Shown here: positions 42,493 to 54,040 of the stretch, in pieces
How positions within the stretch are numbered: the first letter of the stretch is position 1
Layout: each line of letters starts with the position of its first letter
Assembly: GCA_022059125.1 (NCBI GenBank)
Contig: JAEUWY010000001.1
Location: forward strand, 5,642,001-5,706,000
Direction of reading: 5' to 3'
DNA: 64,000 nt
Source of the DNA: Corynespora cassiicola
Lineage: Eukaryota > Ascomycota > Dothideomycetes > Pleosporales > Corynesporascaceae
The notes under the pieces: generated by a model
Seen by the model: only the letters and a program-made list of their open reading frames with translations
Database searches by the model: none
Told to the model about the DNA's origin: nothing
Made by a program: the position numbers and the translations under genes

Positions 42493-45400
42493 TCACAATG
42501 CAACAAGTCCATCGGTGCTCCGTACACCTTTGCCCTCCATCAAGCCTAGGACACGCTCCCTCTCGACAACCTCTTGATCCTTGTACAGTTTGAGCAGATC
42601 CATTGTGCTCCGTCTAACACTGGCAATGCTTCCTTCCCTTTCTCCTCCTTCGCAGTCATCTACTCCGGAAACAAAGCTCGACCGGGCGCTATTCCGACTC
42701 ATAGCACTAAATCGAGACATTTTACTTTCATTGCGGGAGTGTTTGCCGAGATTTGTTGGAAGTGTGCGTGAGAGCGCTGCATTGCTCTTGCAGTCGAAAA
42801 AAGGACCGGCTCCAAAGTCTTCAAGATCCTGATCAAGTTCGGCACTTCCTCGTGGGAAATTTGCAATGCAGTCCTCGTAGTACACCGACCATACACGAGC
42901 ACGATCGCTGTTATGATCGCGTGCATCGCCATCATTGCTGTTAGCAGAGTCACCCGCGCTTCTGCCATTTTCTCTGAAAGGACGCAGTGTGGCCATAGAA
43001 TCTCCTGTCCTCGAAGTCTTAACCCCTTTGTTAACATGAAACTCTGTGCCACCATGCTGGTTGTTTGAGCTACTCTCACTAGCTCTCTCCTCCACGATAG
43101 CACGCCGCCAAACATCGGGTAGTATCTCCAATTCAGGGTATTCGAGCATACCCCCGGAGGTGATACTTGACCTGTGGCCATGCCCATGTCTCTGGAACTC
43201 GGTACTCTGGCTGCGGAACATTTTTGCATAATTTTTGAGGAAGCCTTTTCCGAAGGTCATTGAATGGGACTTGGCCATGCGACTGCCGCCAACTCTCTTT
43301 TTCCTCCTCTTCTCTCCCAGGAACAATGAAAATGAAGGCGGCCGAGTGTTTGGATCAATACTGTCTTCGTCCATCCCAAGATTCCCATTCCATCCCGCCC
43401 GCATGGTGGCTTCAAGAGCAAAGTCTCTGGTTTCCACGTGGTCCAGATTTCCTGCAGATGCGGTACGCTCAAGACGGGTGTGCGATGGGTAACGGCCCCA
43501 CGCACCCACAGTCTCCTTCGAATCACTCTGGCGATCAAAAGCTAGTTTGAGCTCTTGGCCTGGGCTGAGTTCCTGCTCGAGACCAACAAGGGCAGTTCGC
43601 CTTGAGTATAATGTCTGCGGGTAAGTCGGAGCCGGCTTGCTAGGGGCTTTGGGATCTGATATTGGGGTAGATAGCTGTCTATCAGGATGATTTATCTTGG
43701 TAGCGGCGCTGTTAGGGGTTGCAGGCCTTGCTATACTCGTCCTGCGTTCACGGTATGGGCTACCTTGGGCAGCCAGATCCTTGTTCTGGGGTAGGAACAT
43801 TGCAGATCGCTCATCTTGGTATGCTATGAGTGCTCGCTCCCACACTGGGTCCTTGCATAGCTGTTTGTTCAACGCCGCTCTCTCGGTTTCAAGGCTTGCT
43901 ACTGATTTAGAAAGTCGACGTTCACGATGTGCCAGGGCGTCCGGGAGGTCCAAAGGGCCGTCAACCGCAGTCTTAAATGTTCCCGACTTGAGATTTGTAT
44001 CGCTATGGCTACGCATGTTGATCTTTTTTGTGATGAAAAAGTTGATGATGGAGGCCGATGGGTTCAATCTCTTCTTTGGAGGAGAGGGACTAAACTCCTC
44101 CCTGAACTTGGACTTCTTTGTGTTTGCCACACTATTGTTTCGAGGCAGGATAGGCTCTTCCTGGCTATCCATGGTTTTGGAACCGAGAAAACGGGTTGAC
44201 CCTTCCTCTCGAACAGAAGCTTTGGCACCCCTCTCGTTTTCGGTCATGTCCGTGTCAAACCGTTTGAGTGGAGCCAGTTCGGCCAAGGGGTCTTCTGGTC
44301 GGTCTTGTCCAGCTATTTTTGCAGACAGATCTGCCATTGATCCCCTAAGGCTATCTAGAGGAGAATTAGGCTTACTTGAATAGGTCGAAGAGAGATCCTC
44401 GTTTGATTCGCCAGCTGGAAGCACTTTACCCCATTTGCTAGGCACTCGAGAGCTCGTAAATCCGGAGCTGGAGCCTTGCCTATCTTTTCGGGCATGCTGT
44501 CCATGCATATGGGACATCCGGCTCTGCTCGGAATGTGATCGCTCGAGGAATGGACGAGGAATGGGAGGCTTATCTGGTGCGTCAGAGAAGGCCTCCCATG
44601 AGAGAAGTGACCCAGATCGAAGATGTTGCGAGATGCGCATACTATACAGATGAACTGAGCGTCGAGGATTATCCCCGTCAAACTCGATTTCGTCATTCTC
44701 CAGCGACCTCCCACATTCAGTGGCGGAAGAAAGCGTTTCTGCGGGGAGTCTAATCGAGGTAGAAGTTCTGGGCGTCGTCGTAGAAGTAGGTTCCTGGACT
44801 CGTATCTGGATGTCTGTCTCTCGAACTTCGATAGGAGTGTTCACATTATCATCACTATGAGTTGGAATCTTGCCATCAATGCTATTGTCCCCTGCTAGTG
44901 CCTGACGGTGCGCAGTGCCTCTTGGAGGTTTTGTGGCGTTTTTACTCGGCGGCGTGGGAAACTGGGATAGACGCAAGCTTTCAGTCATAGAAACCGACCA
45001 CGGTACTCCGTCCTTGTCGTAAGATGTCAAACTTGGCAGTCGCATGGGCGATAGAGGAGAAGGCACGGGAAGATCGATGGAGGAGGCAGAGTAGGACCGC
45101 CTTAACTTGCGTTCCATGTATTGTGCATCATCGGGGCGCATATTTGGCGCACTGAAAACGTGGGAGAAGCGGGCGGCTAGAGAATTGGGCTGAGACTGAG
45201 AAATCTGGTACGGCATGGCACTGCAACTGGCCTCGGGGCTGTGTTGACTTTTGGACAAGGACCCAGGAGTAGGTTTGCTACTCTGACATGAATTTCTAGC
45301 ACTGGTCATTGGAGCTAGCAGAGCTTACCTTCCTGTGGACGGGGTCCAGTCAATGCTATGGAGGCTCACCCTCTTGCTCGGCGTTCGCTTGCCCATGTTC

Positions 45401-45945
45401 TTTGCAAAGTCCTCGACGACCTGAGCATCGGGATCGTATCCACCTTCGGCAGGTTTCTTCTCGCTAAACAGATCCTTCCGCAAGTTGTCCTTTGTGATTT
45501 TAATTTGAGCGTTGGGGCCATCCCTCGGCAGTTTGATGACAGTGTCGGGGTCTTCAGGCTTGCCCGTAGTGACCTTGGCATCCTTCAGGTACGCAGTCGA
45601 TGATTGCCTCGAGAGATCTCTGGAGAATCTGCGCTTGATGATGGAATGCATGCTTTGCATCTTGTGCAGTCCATGCAGACTGTACAGGGAAGACCACGAA
45701 AACCGTCCACGGCGGGCCTTGGCCGGTGAGCTCTCCTTGGGCTCGTCTCGAGCATTCTCGAATATCTGGTTCAGTTCGTGAATCTCTTCGGACCGGATGC
45801 TGGTGAAGTGAGAAGCAGGAGAGGCTGTGTTGTTGGGTAGCAGGGGACGCTTTGCGGGTGTTGCATCACTGAGCCGAGCATTGGGGAGATCTGGAGAGCT
45901 GGTCCGACTCTGTTGGTCGGCGTTGCAGCATAGCTTTGACGCCAT
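42493..45945 (-). CDS. large Ser/Arg-rich conserved fungal protein, unknown function
   Basis: Two exons, 45329-45945 and 42493-45277, joined over a 51-nt intron (1133 aa). The donor is GTAAGC. The preferred acceptor is the TAG just before 45277; an earlier TAG would leave a 33-nt intron and also keeps frame, adding six residues. The product is mostly disordered: many SxxS and RS clusters, polar linkers and scattered short motifs. More ordered pieces include IHELNQIFENAR (exon 1), a HRERRLSKSVASLETERAALNKQLCKDPVWERALIAYQDERSAMF helix mid-protein, and the basic KRVGGSRMAKSHSMTFGKGFLKNYAKMFRSQ segment, which reads like a conserved core. No enzyme motif. A scaffold or phospho-regulated protein is possible, but this is a guess. 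Confidence 0.72.
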
Positions 45946-46253
45946 GGAGTCACAGCCGGGTCCGGAGACGATTCACAGGCTCAGGGATGGGAGGGCAGGG
46001 CAAACATGGCAGCGAGAAGTTGAAGACCAGGGAGAAATGGGGTGGATTGGGCGAGGTGCAGGACAGAGCGGGCTATGTGGGAGACGTGGCCTTGGCAGAA
46101 GGGCAGCTCGAAGGCGCGATGCAGCCCAAGAGAGAAGGAGCGTTCCAAGGCTGGGGTCAGAAGGGAAGTCGCCTGCAGGTACATGGATGGCGTCACATGA
46201 TGGCAAGCGGATGGCACATTTCCAGACAGCACCCCCCTCAGCCCATCCGTCTT
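45946..46253. other. intergenic region, 0.31 kb
   Basis: Between two minus-strand genes; it should hold the promoter of the large Ser/Arg-rich protein and the 3' flank of the POF1-like gene. Antisense frames here are not supported. Confidence 0.5.
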
Positions 46254-47285
46254 TTACCCGCTCGCGCCGTCACTATACAGCCCTTGGTCCTGGATCCATG
46301 CTGCAACCCCTCCAGTGCACAAATCACCCACCTGGTCCCATCTGCCTTCTTTCGCAGCCTGTCTCACTCTCGTAGAGCTCACACCCACCCCTTCGTCGCT
46401 CTCCACCACATCGATCCTCTCGCCCCAGGCCTTCTCGAAGCCGGCGTCTTCTAGCTCTCCATCACGCAGCCTCTGGACATAGTGTTCTTGTTGCTCTACG
46501 GTCCCGAATTCGCTCGAAGACGCGTCGCTCGCATTGCTCGGACGCAGCGTCACCCTCAGCTTGTGGCCCGCGGAGAAGAAGGGGCTGAGCGCAGACAATG
46601 GCGGGTCGAAATTTGGGTAGTATTTTGGGTTGCAGAAGCGTATCAGAGTATCGTAACCAACGAGGTGAACGTGGCTCGGGCTCGACGAGTAGAAGGGCGG
46701 GGTGGCTTCGGCGATGGCGATGGATTTGTCCGTGTAATACGGCTCTTTGGTAAGGCCAATGTCAATCGAGATATCGGCGGCTTCGCTCCTCTCGGAAGCA
46801 CTCCCAGCGGCCTTCAACGACCGCGACAAGTCCTCGGCAAACACGGTCATCATGGCGATGCGCTGCACGAAGCTTGCAGGGCTCGGCGCCTTGTCCGCAT
46901 TGTGCGTGCTGAAGAGCAGCAAGAGTCTATACGGATGGGCGTCGGAGGGAGCTGGCTTCCTCAGCGCCGAAGTAGCAAGAGTGAGGTGGGCAATCGAGGG
47001 CGGGTTGAAGGACGAGTCGAGAATGTAGAGCGTTTTCGGCTGCACGCTGGAGGGGTTGACTGTGCGCACGACGCGGAACTTGGACGGCGACGAGGTGAAG
47101 GAGCTTAGGGCTGACTCGAGATCGGGGAGAAGAGATCGCAACGAGGCGATTCGGGCGCCCATGTCGGCCATGGTACCTTTCGGGATGGCCGTTGACGTCG
47201 AGCTCTGCTGGCCTGGTGGTTCCGGAACCGCCTGCATGTTGAATCCGACGTCAGGTGGCTTGGCACGGACCTGGCGACGAGTCAT
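46254..47285 (-). CDS. POF1: NMNAT-like nucleotidyltransferase, POF1 type
   Basis: 343 aa, single exon. The nucleotidyl-transfer site appears as LDSSFNPPSIAHLTLA near residues 89-104, the fungal variant of the (H/T)xGH region of NMN adenylyltransferases. VHLVGYDTLIRFCNPKYYP near 206-224 is the conserved central segment, and VSSTRVRQAAKEG near 308-320 is the ISSTxxR-like phosphate-binding motif. Yeast Pof1 is the closest named relative and has been linked to nucleotide metabolism and protein quality control; bona fide NMNAT activity is uncertain because the first motif deviates. Alternative starts at MADMGARIASL (residue 39 or 42) are plausible. The upstream region is shared with a gene-free stretch of 1.3 kb. 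Confidence 0.8.
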   Translation of the reverse strand: MTRRQVRAKPPDVGFNMQAVPEPPGQQSSTSTAIPKGTMADMGARIASLRSLLPDLESALSSFTSSPSKFRVVRTVNPSSVQPKTLYILDSSFNPPSIAHLTLATSALRKPAPSDAHPYRLLLLFSTHNADKAPSPASFVQRIAMMTVFAEDLSRSLKAAGSASERSEAADISIDIGLTKEPYYTDKSIAIAEATPPFYSSSPSHVHLVGYDTLIRFCNPKYYPNFDPPLSALSPFFSAGHKLRVTLRPSNASDASSSEFGTVEQQEHYVQRLRDGELEDAGFEKAWGERIDVVESDEGVGVSSTRVRQAAKEGRWDQVGDLCTGGVAAWIQDQGLYSDGASG

Positions 47286-48633
47286 GACTTCTACTCACCC
47301 AACGCTTCTACCGTCACCTGTGCCTGGACGGCTCTGGCCACTTCGTATCCTCATTCTGGTTCAGCCCCAGGGACTCTCCTATCGCAGCTTTAGGGGGTTG
47401 CTGCCAAAGTGGACAAAGGATTGGTACCTAGCAGATATCCTGCCAGTCAATAGTGGTACCATGAAAGGAACCTCGGGATTGACCATATTTTCCAAGCAGG
47501 GACGATCCAGCATACGAGCTCCATGAAGCTAGCCATCATCAAGCTTCGATGATGGTTTACGTCTATGTCATCATCCGGGATGATCTGATCTGTGCGCGTT
47601 TGAGATGAGAGATTGAGTTGGGCCAGCCCTGAAACTCATTTCATTCTCGGCGCGGCTTTCGCAACAACGTACCATTTTTCCCCTTTGCAAACCAGCCAAT
47701 GTTCAAGGCCATGCGAGGTGATTCTCGGGAGCTTCTGGACCGAAAACGCCATCTCAATGAGTCGCGGAGTGATATTGCAAACGACATCATTCGAAGATAG
47801 GTGGCGCCCGTATTCGTTGGAATCAAAGATCATGATGCAAAGCGTTGAAAAGACGAAGGCTGCCCCAGCCACCGCAATGACAGCAACCATGGTTCACAAT
47901 CTCCTGTCCCGAGGGGAGAGCTTAGCCCGCATTCCGGCGGCAAAGTGCCCGCTTCTAAAATTGGGACGAAACGTCGAGCCTCTTTCAAGCATTTGAAAGG
48001 GTCTTGCTGGCTGCACAGGCGCTGGGGAGTATAAGGTTTTCACAGCCCTGTGGCTAAGCTAGCCCCAACGCGTCCCTAGCACCCCATGCTCGGAACCTCC
48101 CCTGACCAACCTGTCCCTCTGCATCTCTCCAACATGGTACCACACGCGCCACGTCCGCCCCTCTAGTGCTTGACCCGATTGTGCAATCGTGCGTCTAGAA
48201 GATCCCCTGCATGTCCGCTCAAGGCCTCGCCGCCCATGATCGCTACGTGGCACTGATCAGGGTCTGACGCAGAGCCGTGTTAGCCGTGGCATTGACCGCG
48301 AGGGCATCATCAGAAAGTTCGGCGAATCTGACTCGCAAGCCCTGATTGGACCGAGAGTGGCCGAAATGCGCTCTACCTGCATTCCCCACAGTGTCGCCGC
48401 GTACTGGAGTGGCGGTGTCTCAGCTAACGTGGGCCCACACATTGTGCCCAACCCAATGGTGCCGACTAGCAAGCATGCTGCGCCTTCACAAGCCACAGCA
48501 TTCTGGCCGAGGAGAGGGGACGTTGGGAAAATATATATACTGACTGTGCCCCTCTTTCTTGGGGCCAAACAGTTCAAAGACATCAAACGGTGAATCAACT
48601 CATTTCCATTTCAGTCAGCATCTCATAATCACC
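47286..48633. other. intergenic region, 1.35 kb
   Basis: Contains one weak minus-strand small ORF (47636-47890, listed separately) and the promoter of the CVNH-LysM gene, with ATATATATA at 48531-48539 about 95-103 nt before its ATG. Otherwise nothing seen. Confidence 0.45.
47636..47890 (-). CDS. doubtful small membrane or secreted protein
   Basis: 84 aa. Residues 1-22 (MVAVIAVAGAAFVFSTLCIMIF) are strongly hydrophobic, like a signal anchor, followed by a soluble part with paired cysteines and GLEHWLVCKGEKWYVVAKA at the end. The composition looks more protein-like than the overlapping frames, but there is no known family. Confidence 0.3.
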   Translation of the reverse strand: MVAVIAVAGAAFVFSTLCIMIFDSNEYGRHLSSNDVVCNITPRLIEMAFSVQKLPRITSHGLEHWLVCKGEKWYVVAKAAPRMK

Positions 48634-49761
48634 ATGTACAACAACGGCAACGGATACCAGCAGCAGGGTGGCTACCAACAAGGCGGCCATCAGCAGGGCG
48701 GCTACCAGCAAGAACGCCCTGGCCTTGCCAACCAGTACTACTCTGAGGGACAGCAGCCCCACGGCGGGCACCAAGGAGGCTACAACCAGCCCCCACCTCA
48801 ATATCAGCAAAACCACGGCGGCTACAACTCGCCCCCGCCGAACCAGTCGCCTTACGGACAGCCCAACGATCGCAATCAAGGCTACGGTGGAAACCAGGGT
48901 TATGGAGGTAACCAGGGTTACGGTAACCAGGGAGATTTCAACGACGGTCAAGAAGGAGAGCGCGGTGTGATGGGTGCTCTTGCAGGAGGAGCTGCAGGTG
49001 CCTTTGGCGGAGCCAAGATTGGAGGCCACGCAACTGGCCACACCAAGACGTCTGGCCTCGTTGGCGCGATAGCAGGTGCCTTTGCTGGCCACAAGCTGCA
49101 GGACGGCGTTTCCGACTGGAAGGATGAGCGCGACGAGAAGAAGAAACGCGAAGAGGAGGAGAAGAAGCAAAAGCAGCACCAGCAAGAGAACCAGCACCAC
49201 GGCGGTGGCCACCACAGCCGTCACAGCAGTGGCGACCGCCCCCGCGGCGGCCACTTTGCTGGCGGCTTCACGCAGACTTCCCGCGACGTGCGTCTCGACG
49301 CACACGGCGACTTCAACCTGCACGCCCAGTGCCGCCGCCTGGACGGCTCCTACCAGTCGAGCACCCTCTCCCTGAACCGCATTCTCGAGAACGACAACGG
49401 CAGCTTCCGCTGGTCAACGGGCAATTCGTCCTCCTCAGGCGGCGGCTCCGTCACTGTCCAAGCTGGCGACACTCTGCGTGCCATTGCTGCCCGCCACAAC
49501 TGCTCCTTTGACGAGATTGCGCGCCACAACGGCATCCAAAACCCTGACATGATCTATCCCGGCCAGAATTTGCAGCTCCCCGGTGGAGGCAGTAACCATG
49601 GTGGCAGCGGCAACTTTGGAGCATCGGCTAGGAACGTGAGGCTCGTAGATGGCGGGCAAACCCTCGAGGCCGAGCTGAGGAGAGGCGGCGATTGGGTCAC
49701 CAGCTCGATTGTGCTGGATGAGAGGATAGGAAACAAGAACGGATGCCTAGAGCTTGTTTAG
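48634..49761 (+). CDS. CVNH-LysM protein with glycine-zipper segment
   Basis: 375 aa, single exon, from ATG 48634 (ACCATG context). Modules in order: a Gln/Gly/Tyr/Pro-rich N-terminus with repeated GGYQQG and NQGYGG units (1-110); a glycine zipper (~111-150; GALAGGAAGAFGGAKIGG, then GLVGAIAGAFAG); a charged Lys/Glu/His-rich linker; and a cyanovirin-N homology (CVNH) fold from ~210. A LysM domain (~272-314: VTVQAGDTLRAIAARH, then PDMIYPGQNLQLP) is inserted between the two CVNH halves; the second half resumes at ~325 (SARNVRLVDGG) and ends NKNGCLELV. CVNH binds mannose-type glycans and LysM binds GlcNAc polymers, so this is a double carbohydrate binder. There is no classical signal peptide, implying intracellular or unconventional secretion. 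The inserted arrangement matches that described for Magnaporthe. Confidence 0.9.
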   Translation: MYNNGNGYQQQGGYQQGGHQQGGYQQERPGLANQYYSEGQQPHGGHQGGYNQPPPQYQQNHGGYNSPPPNQSPYGQPNDRNQGYGGNQGYGGNQGYGNQGDFNDGQEGERGVMGALAGGAAGAFGGAKIGGHATGHTKTSGLVGAIAGAFAGHKLQDGVSDWKDERDEKKKREEEEKKQKQHQQENQHHGGGHHSRHSSGDRPRGGHFAGGFTQTSRDVRLDAHGDFNLHAQCRRLDGSYQSSTLSLNRILENDNGSFRWSTGNSSSSGGGSVTVQAGDTLRAIAARHNCSFDEIARHNGIQNPDMIYPGQNLQLPGGGSNHGGSGNFGASARNVRLVDGGQTLEAELRRGGDWVTSSIVLDERIGNKNGCLELV

Positions 49762-50356
49762 GAATGTAGCTTGGGCACGGTAAAATGACGTAGATGAAAA
49801 GTTTATGTACGAGTGAGATAGGAATTGCAAAAGATTGAATTGCATCATGACCCTAAACTTAGCCTCTGGGAGATGTCAGGTTATGTCGCCGGCATGGATG
49901 GGACCGAGCAAAGCACCAGCTCAGTGGCCGCGATTTGCATCAACACATCTAGTATGATACTTACCTAGTGACTAGATTCAGTCTTTTTCCGATTCATGGA
50001 GCTGAACATGTGCTGCGAAAGTGCACCAATTCAATTCTTTATATGTGGTCGCTCCAATAAATGATTTTACATCTACCTAGGTACCAAGCAGTGGACTATG
50101 ATGAGCTTCTGCGACAGATGAAAGATAGATGATTATTGATGAATGATTGCAAACTCGCCGAGGTCGCAGTTCTTCGCTTCCCCGTCTTATCGATAGAGGA
50201 ACGGCACGTGTTAGCTCTTGGCGTTTTGACCTCCAACTTTTTTCCGTCAATCTCGCTGTCCAAAGCACCATCCTGACCCATTCTGGCACCACATGCCGCT
50301 GATTGCCTTTAGTCTTTGTCTCTACAATTGAATTGATTCCTACTGAACCAGTCACA
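49762..50356. other. intergenic region, 0.6 kb
   Basis: 3' flank of CVNH-LysM and promoter of the RRM gene. No gene supported. Confidence 0.5.
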
Positions 50357-51453
50357 ATGTCGCTTCCTCGAATCTCGCGGCTGGGTCGCTCTCTTCTCTC
50401 CAGGGGCTTTGTTCAACCGCGTATTGCAGGAGCACGCTTCCCCTTTGCCACAATAAGTGCATCACAGCGGGCCTTCACAAATGGGCCCCGTCTTCTTCAG
50501 GAAACAAGCCAATCTGGAAATGCCCAGGCGTCGGACCCCATATCTCCTGACAATAAACACAAACCCAACGAACGCGGACTCGTTATCCTGAACGTGCCAA
50601 GAACGACCCTCAAGTCCGACATTGAATCATTTTTCACCAAGAATGGCTTTGAGATGTACGTAAGGTGCTCTTAAAGCACCTAATTGGCTGCGAAGCTGCT
50701 GCGCCGCGAACTTCGCGCGTACCGCGCGATATCACGTGTCCCGGGCTAATTTTTATCGTCAGAACGAATGTGCAGTACAGCATCGATCGCTTCACATTTC
50801 AGAATGAGCCCATGTGCTTTGTTCAGCTTGCAGATTCTACGCAAGCAACAAAGGCAATTGATGTAATCAACAAAAGCCAGCCCTTTGAGCGCGTCACTGC
50901 ACGGCTGCTTTATCCAGATTTTGCCTGGGGCCAAGGGCGAGCCCAAGAAAATGATCGTTTCGTTTCCTACGATGATGCAGGCATTGACCAAGCTGTCCGC
51001 CCCATGATAGAGGGCCGCCGTGTAGTCATCAGGGTCAAGACGCCCGGTTGGAGCAACAAAAATGTTGGTATCCGTGAGGCAAAGGTCATCTTGCGAAACA
51101 CATTCGAGCAATTTGGCATCGAATCTATCGGCGCAATTGCCCCCAACTTTGGCGACAAGAAATTGGCCCCGCGATTCCTTGCCTTGATGGATTTTACAAC
51201 CAAAAAAGGCGCCGAGGCAGCCATGGAGGCCGTACATGGCAACGAGGTCGAAGGCCGCCTTGTCTGGGTGGAGCCATCAATCTTGACTGCTTTAAAGGCT
51301 CAGCAGCTCCGCAAATTGGCGCCCGCGCAGTTGAAAGAAATGCAGACGAAGGGCATTGCGCCGGCCGATGAGGATATCGATAGTGTGAAGAAGTACACCA
51401 AGAGGCCCCGAGGGCAGAAGAAGCCTCGAGAGCAGAAAAAGTCAAAAGCCTGA
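50357..51453 (+). CDS. mitochondrial-type RNA-binding protein, two RRM-like domains
   Basis: Two exons, 50357-50655 and 50763-51453 (329 aa). The intron begins GTACGT and its removal restores FEITNVQYSIDRF. Residues 1-35 are rich in Arg, Ser and Leu without acids (MSLPRISRLGRSLLSRGF), a typical mitochondrial presequence. RRM-1 spans ~76-150 with RNP2-like GLVILNVP and RNP1-like EPMCFVQLAD. A second domain spans ~195-265, with VVIRVKTPGW, LRNTFEQFGIESIGAI and FLALMDFTTKKGAEAAME. The C-terminus is Lys-rich (KRPRGQKKPREQKK). I infer a role in mitochondrial RNA processing or translation. The 107-nt intron is longer and more GC-rich than most introns here. Confidence 0.8.
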
Positions 51454-54040
51454 AAGCTCATAGCATCTGAGGCTATACTGAAGAAGACGTCGAATCACCC
51501 ATGCTTACGAAGCATCTCTCCTGTACCCATCTCAGGATCATCTAATGCGTCGATTTCCGATATGTATTATATATGTAATTGAAAAATGGAGGCAGCTGAT
51601 GGACAAGATATCGATCTGTTGCTGGTCTTGTACGTTGAAACATGGCAAATTTATCCAAACACACGCGCCGCAACGTACACATAGTCTGCTTCGTCATCAT
51701 CGTCCTTGGTGACGAGCGCTAAGTTCATTCCTGTCTACGGGACCAATCTGACGTTCGGCCCACCAAGGGCCCTACGCTACCAGTGACAATGCTGCGCATC
51801 CCTTAATATCACGCATAGATGCTGCTGATAATTCTGTGATGCCTCTTCTTCAACTGTATTGCCTTTTTCAGGGCGAGGGGAATGACCATCTCTCGTATCT
51901 CTAGAGACTATCTCCTCGTCCTCTAGTCTGTGTGCACACCACATGATACTTATTTGCGCCAGAAAAGTATCATTTAAAGACGGTTCGTGGAGATGAACAT
52001 TAACGGAAGTAATGAAATACACATTACTGTAGGCAAATTTCATGCCTCAAGGCCGGACGCACACACAGACCTCCAAGCAAAAATCACTCAAAAACGAATC
52101 CACTCTTCCTGTATACTCTTCCAAGACTTTCTGACAGCTGCTGGAACCTTTTGTAATCTCTCAATCATAAATTGTGGGTATTGAATAAATGGAGAATATT
52201 TCAACTGTCAAATAAAATTTTAAAACAGTATGGAGATGGGCGTGCATGAATGCTTGAATAAAGGAATTACCGCAGTTGATGTCTGAATTCCACCGGGATT
52301 TGCGGAGACTTGGTTCATGGAAACCCATGACGGGTAAAATATCACCTGCCCTGGTAGGTTCTCCTCCTGATCAGATGTCTAGCACGTTACTTTTTAGGAC
52401 AGGTGATTTTGTAGCTGAGACAGAATGCAGTAGATGTTCTTAGAACAAGCTAGAAATGTGAGCTGGAGGACTTTAGGAGGGCTACTGGCTCTTATGGACC
52501 AATGGAGGGGAGTTACACACACTGTGCCGCTACGGACGATTGCCATCGCTCAAGGCGAAGCAGCCACTGAATACTAGGGTCAAAGCTAAAGCTAAATCGT
52601 GCGGAAAAGGCATGTTGATGATTTGGTGCTGACTTTCGCTTTGATGGTGAACTGCATGAGATATGAATTAGCTGTCGGCTCTCAAAAGAGTGGCGCCACT
52701 CTCATGTGCCCACATGTGTCCACATGCGCCGACATGCATATAAACCTCGGAACAACTGCTGGTTTGGCGATAAAATTTTACGCGACAGGGATTAAAAACA
52801 TGTAAAAGAGCCAGAGAAGCCCCCACAGACAACTACCCAAAGCGATCACTCTCAACAAACACGAAAACAACGAAGAAATACATGCGATTGATGCAATTGT
52901 GCTCTGTCATATGACTACCCGCCTGTAAATCTCCTCCCATCACACTGGGATACTCCTGCCTGCTTTGAAATCTGCGCAATTTATATATGGTGATCATGAC
53001 GGCAATGTCACGTGAGAACGCGAAGGCGCGCCTGAAGGTCAAATAGCTCCACCTCCCTGGCATCTGGGGTGTCGCTTTCGATTATTTTTATGGAAATATA
53101 CATGAGTGAACAATATTCGAAGCATCTTCCACATCTTATTTTACCAATAGCTTCTACACATACCATTTCCGAGTATTTTTAACATGCGCGATCAAACGGA
53201 AGGAAGCCGCGATGGTAGTGCTCCTCGTGCCATTTAGTTGCAGCCGCTTTGACTAACCTCTTATTAGATTATATCAAGCTCATGGGTAACTCAGATCTGG
53301 CTGAAAGTCAGAAGTCCAAAACCGAAAAAGCGAAAAAAACGAAGCTCGATAACGAGAAACCCAAACCGATTTGCACGCAACGAAAGGAGCTGCCAGGCTC
53401 CAAAGAATACAGATGTTCAGGTGGTGTCAGCGGTGTCAAGCAAGACATCAACTATGCAGCACCGATGAAGGATGAGCGCCGTCAGATCTGGGTAGATTAT
53501 GATACCAATGATACTAGAGGCGGCCTTGGTGACTAAATTTGACAATTATTTCGCAGGCTTCACGCGTATAAGGCGTTTCTAGTGAACGATCGGAAAAGCG
53601 TCCAACATGGCCGGAATCTCCACATGTCTTGTTAGTAGAGGTCATGGGTTGTCTAGAAGCTCCATCAGCGCGAGCTACCCAAGCACAATGCAATTCGTCC
53701 CTGTATCGAGAACCACAACATAGACACTTCCCACAACAAATAACAAACGGATTACATTCCAGATACACAAACAACAATGTGATCCTTTAAATGTTCAACA
53801 GATGTCCGATTTCAGGCAGAGAGAGGACGCGCGGCCCCTCCGCAACTGTGGTATATATAATCTGTTCTGTTCTGTGCGGAATCCACCCAACCGGCCGATG
53901 GTACTACCCATGCATGCAAAGTGACATTTCAAGTACACCGATCCATACCCAGGACCGCATAGCGCGAAACCGTAGAAACTCCGTGTATCAAATGCTTTCA
54001 TAATCTTCTATTTGTGCTCGAAACTCGACGTGTCTGTGAC
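51454..54040. other. intergenic region, 2.6 kb
   Basis: No gene supported. A short minus-strand frame ending near 51651 (NLALVTKDDDDEADYVYVAA) looks coding but has a stop just upstream; it could be a lone last exon or relic. Frames at 51777-52043 and 53249-53536 are not convincing. AT-rich in the middle. Confidence 0.45.

Noticed and set aside
51777..52043. 88-codon minus-strand frame, perhaps joined to the acidic fragment near 51651-51730
   Set aside because: No splice pair keeps the frame between the two pieces, and neither matches a known family.
53249..53536. Lys-rich frame with a KPKPIC segment recalling small copper chaperones
   Set aside because: The twin-cysteine CC and CxxxxxxxxxC pattern of Cox17-like proteins is absent, and the start is weak.
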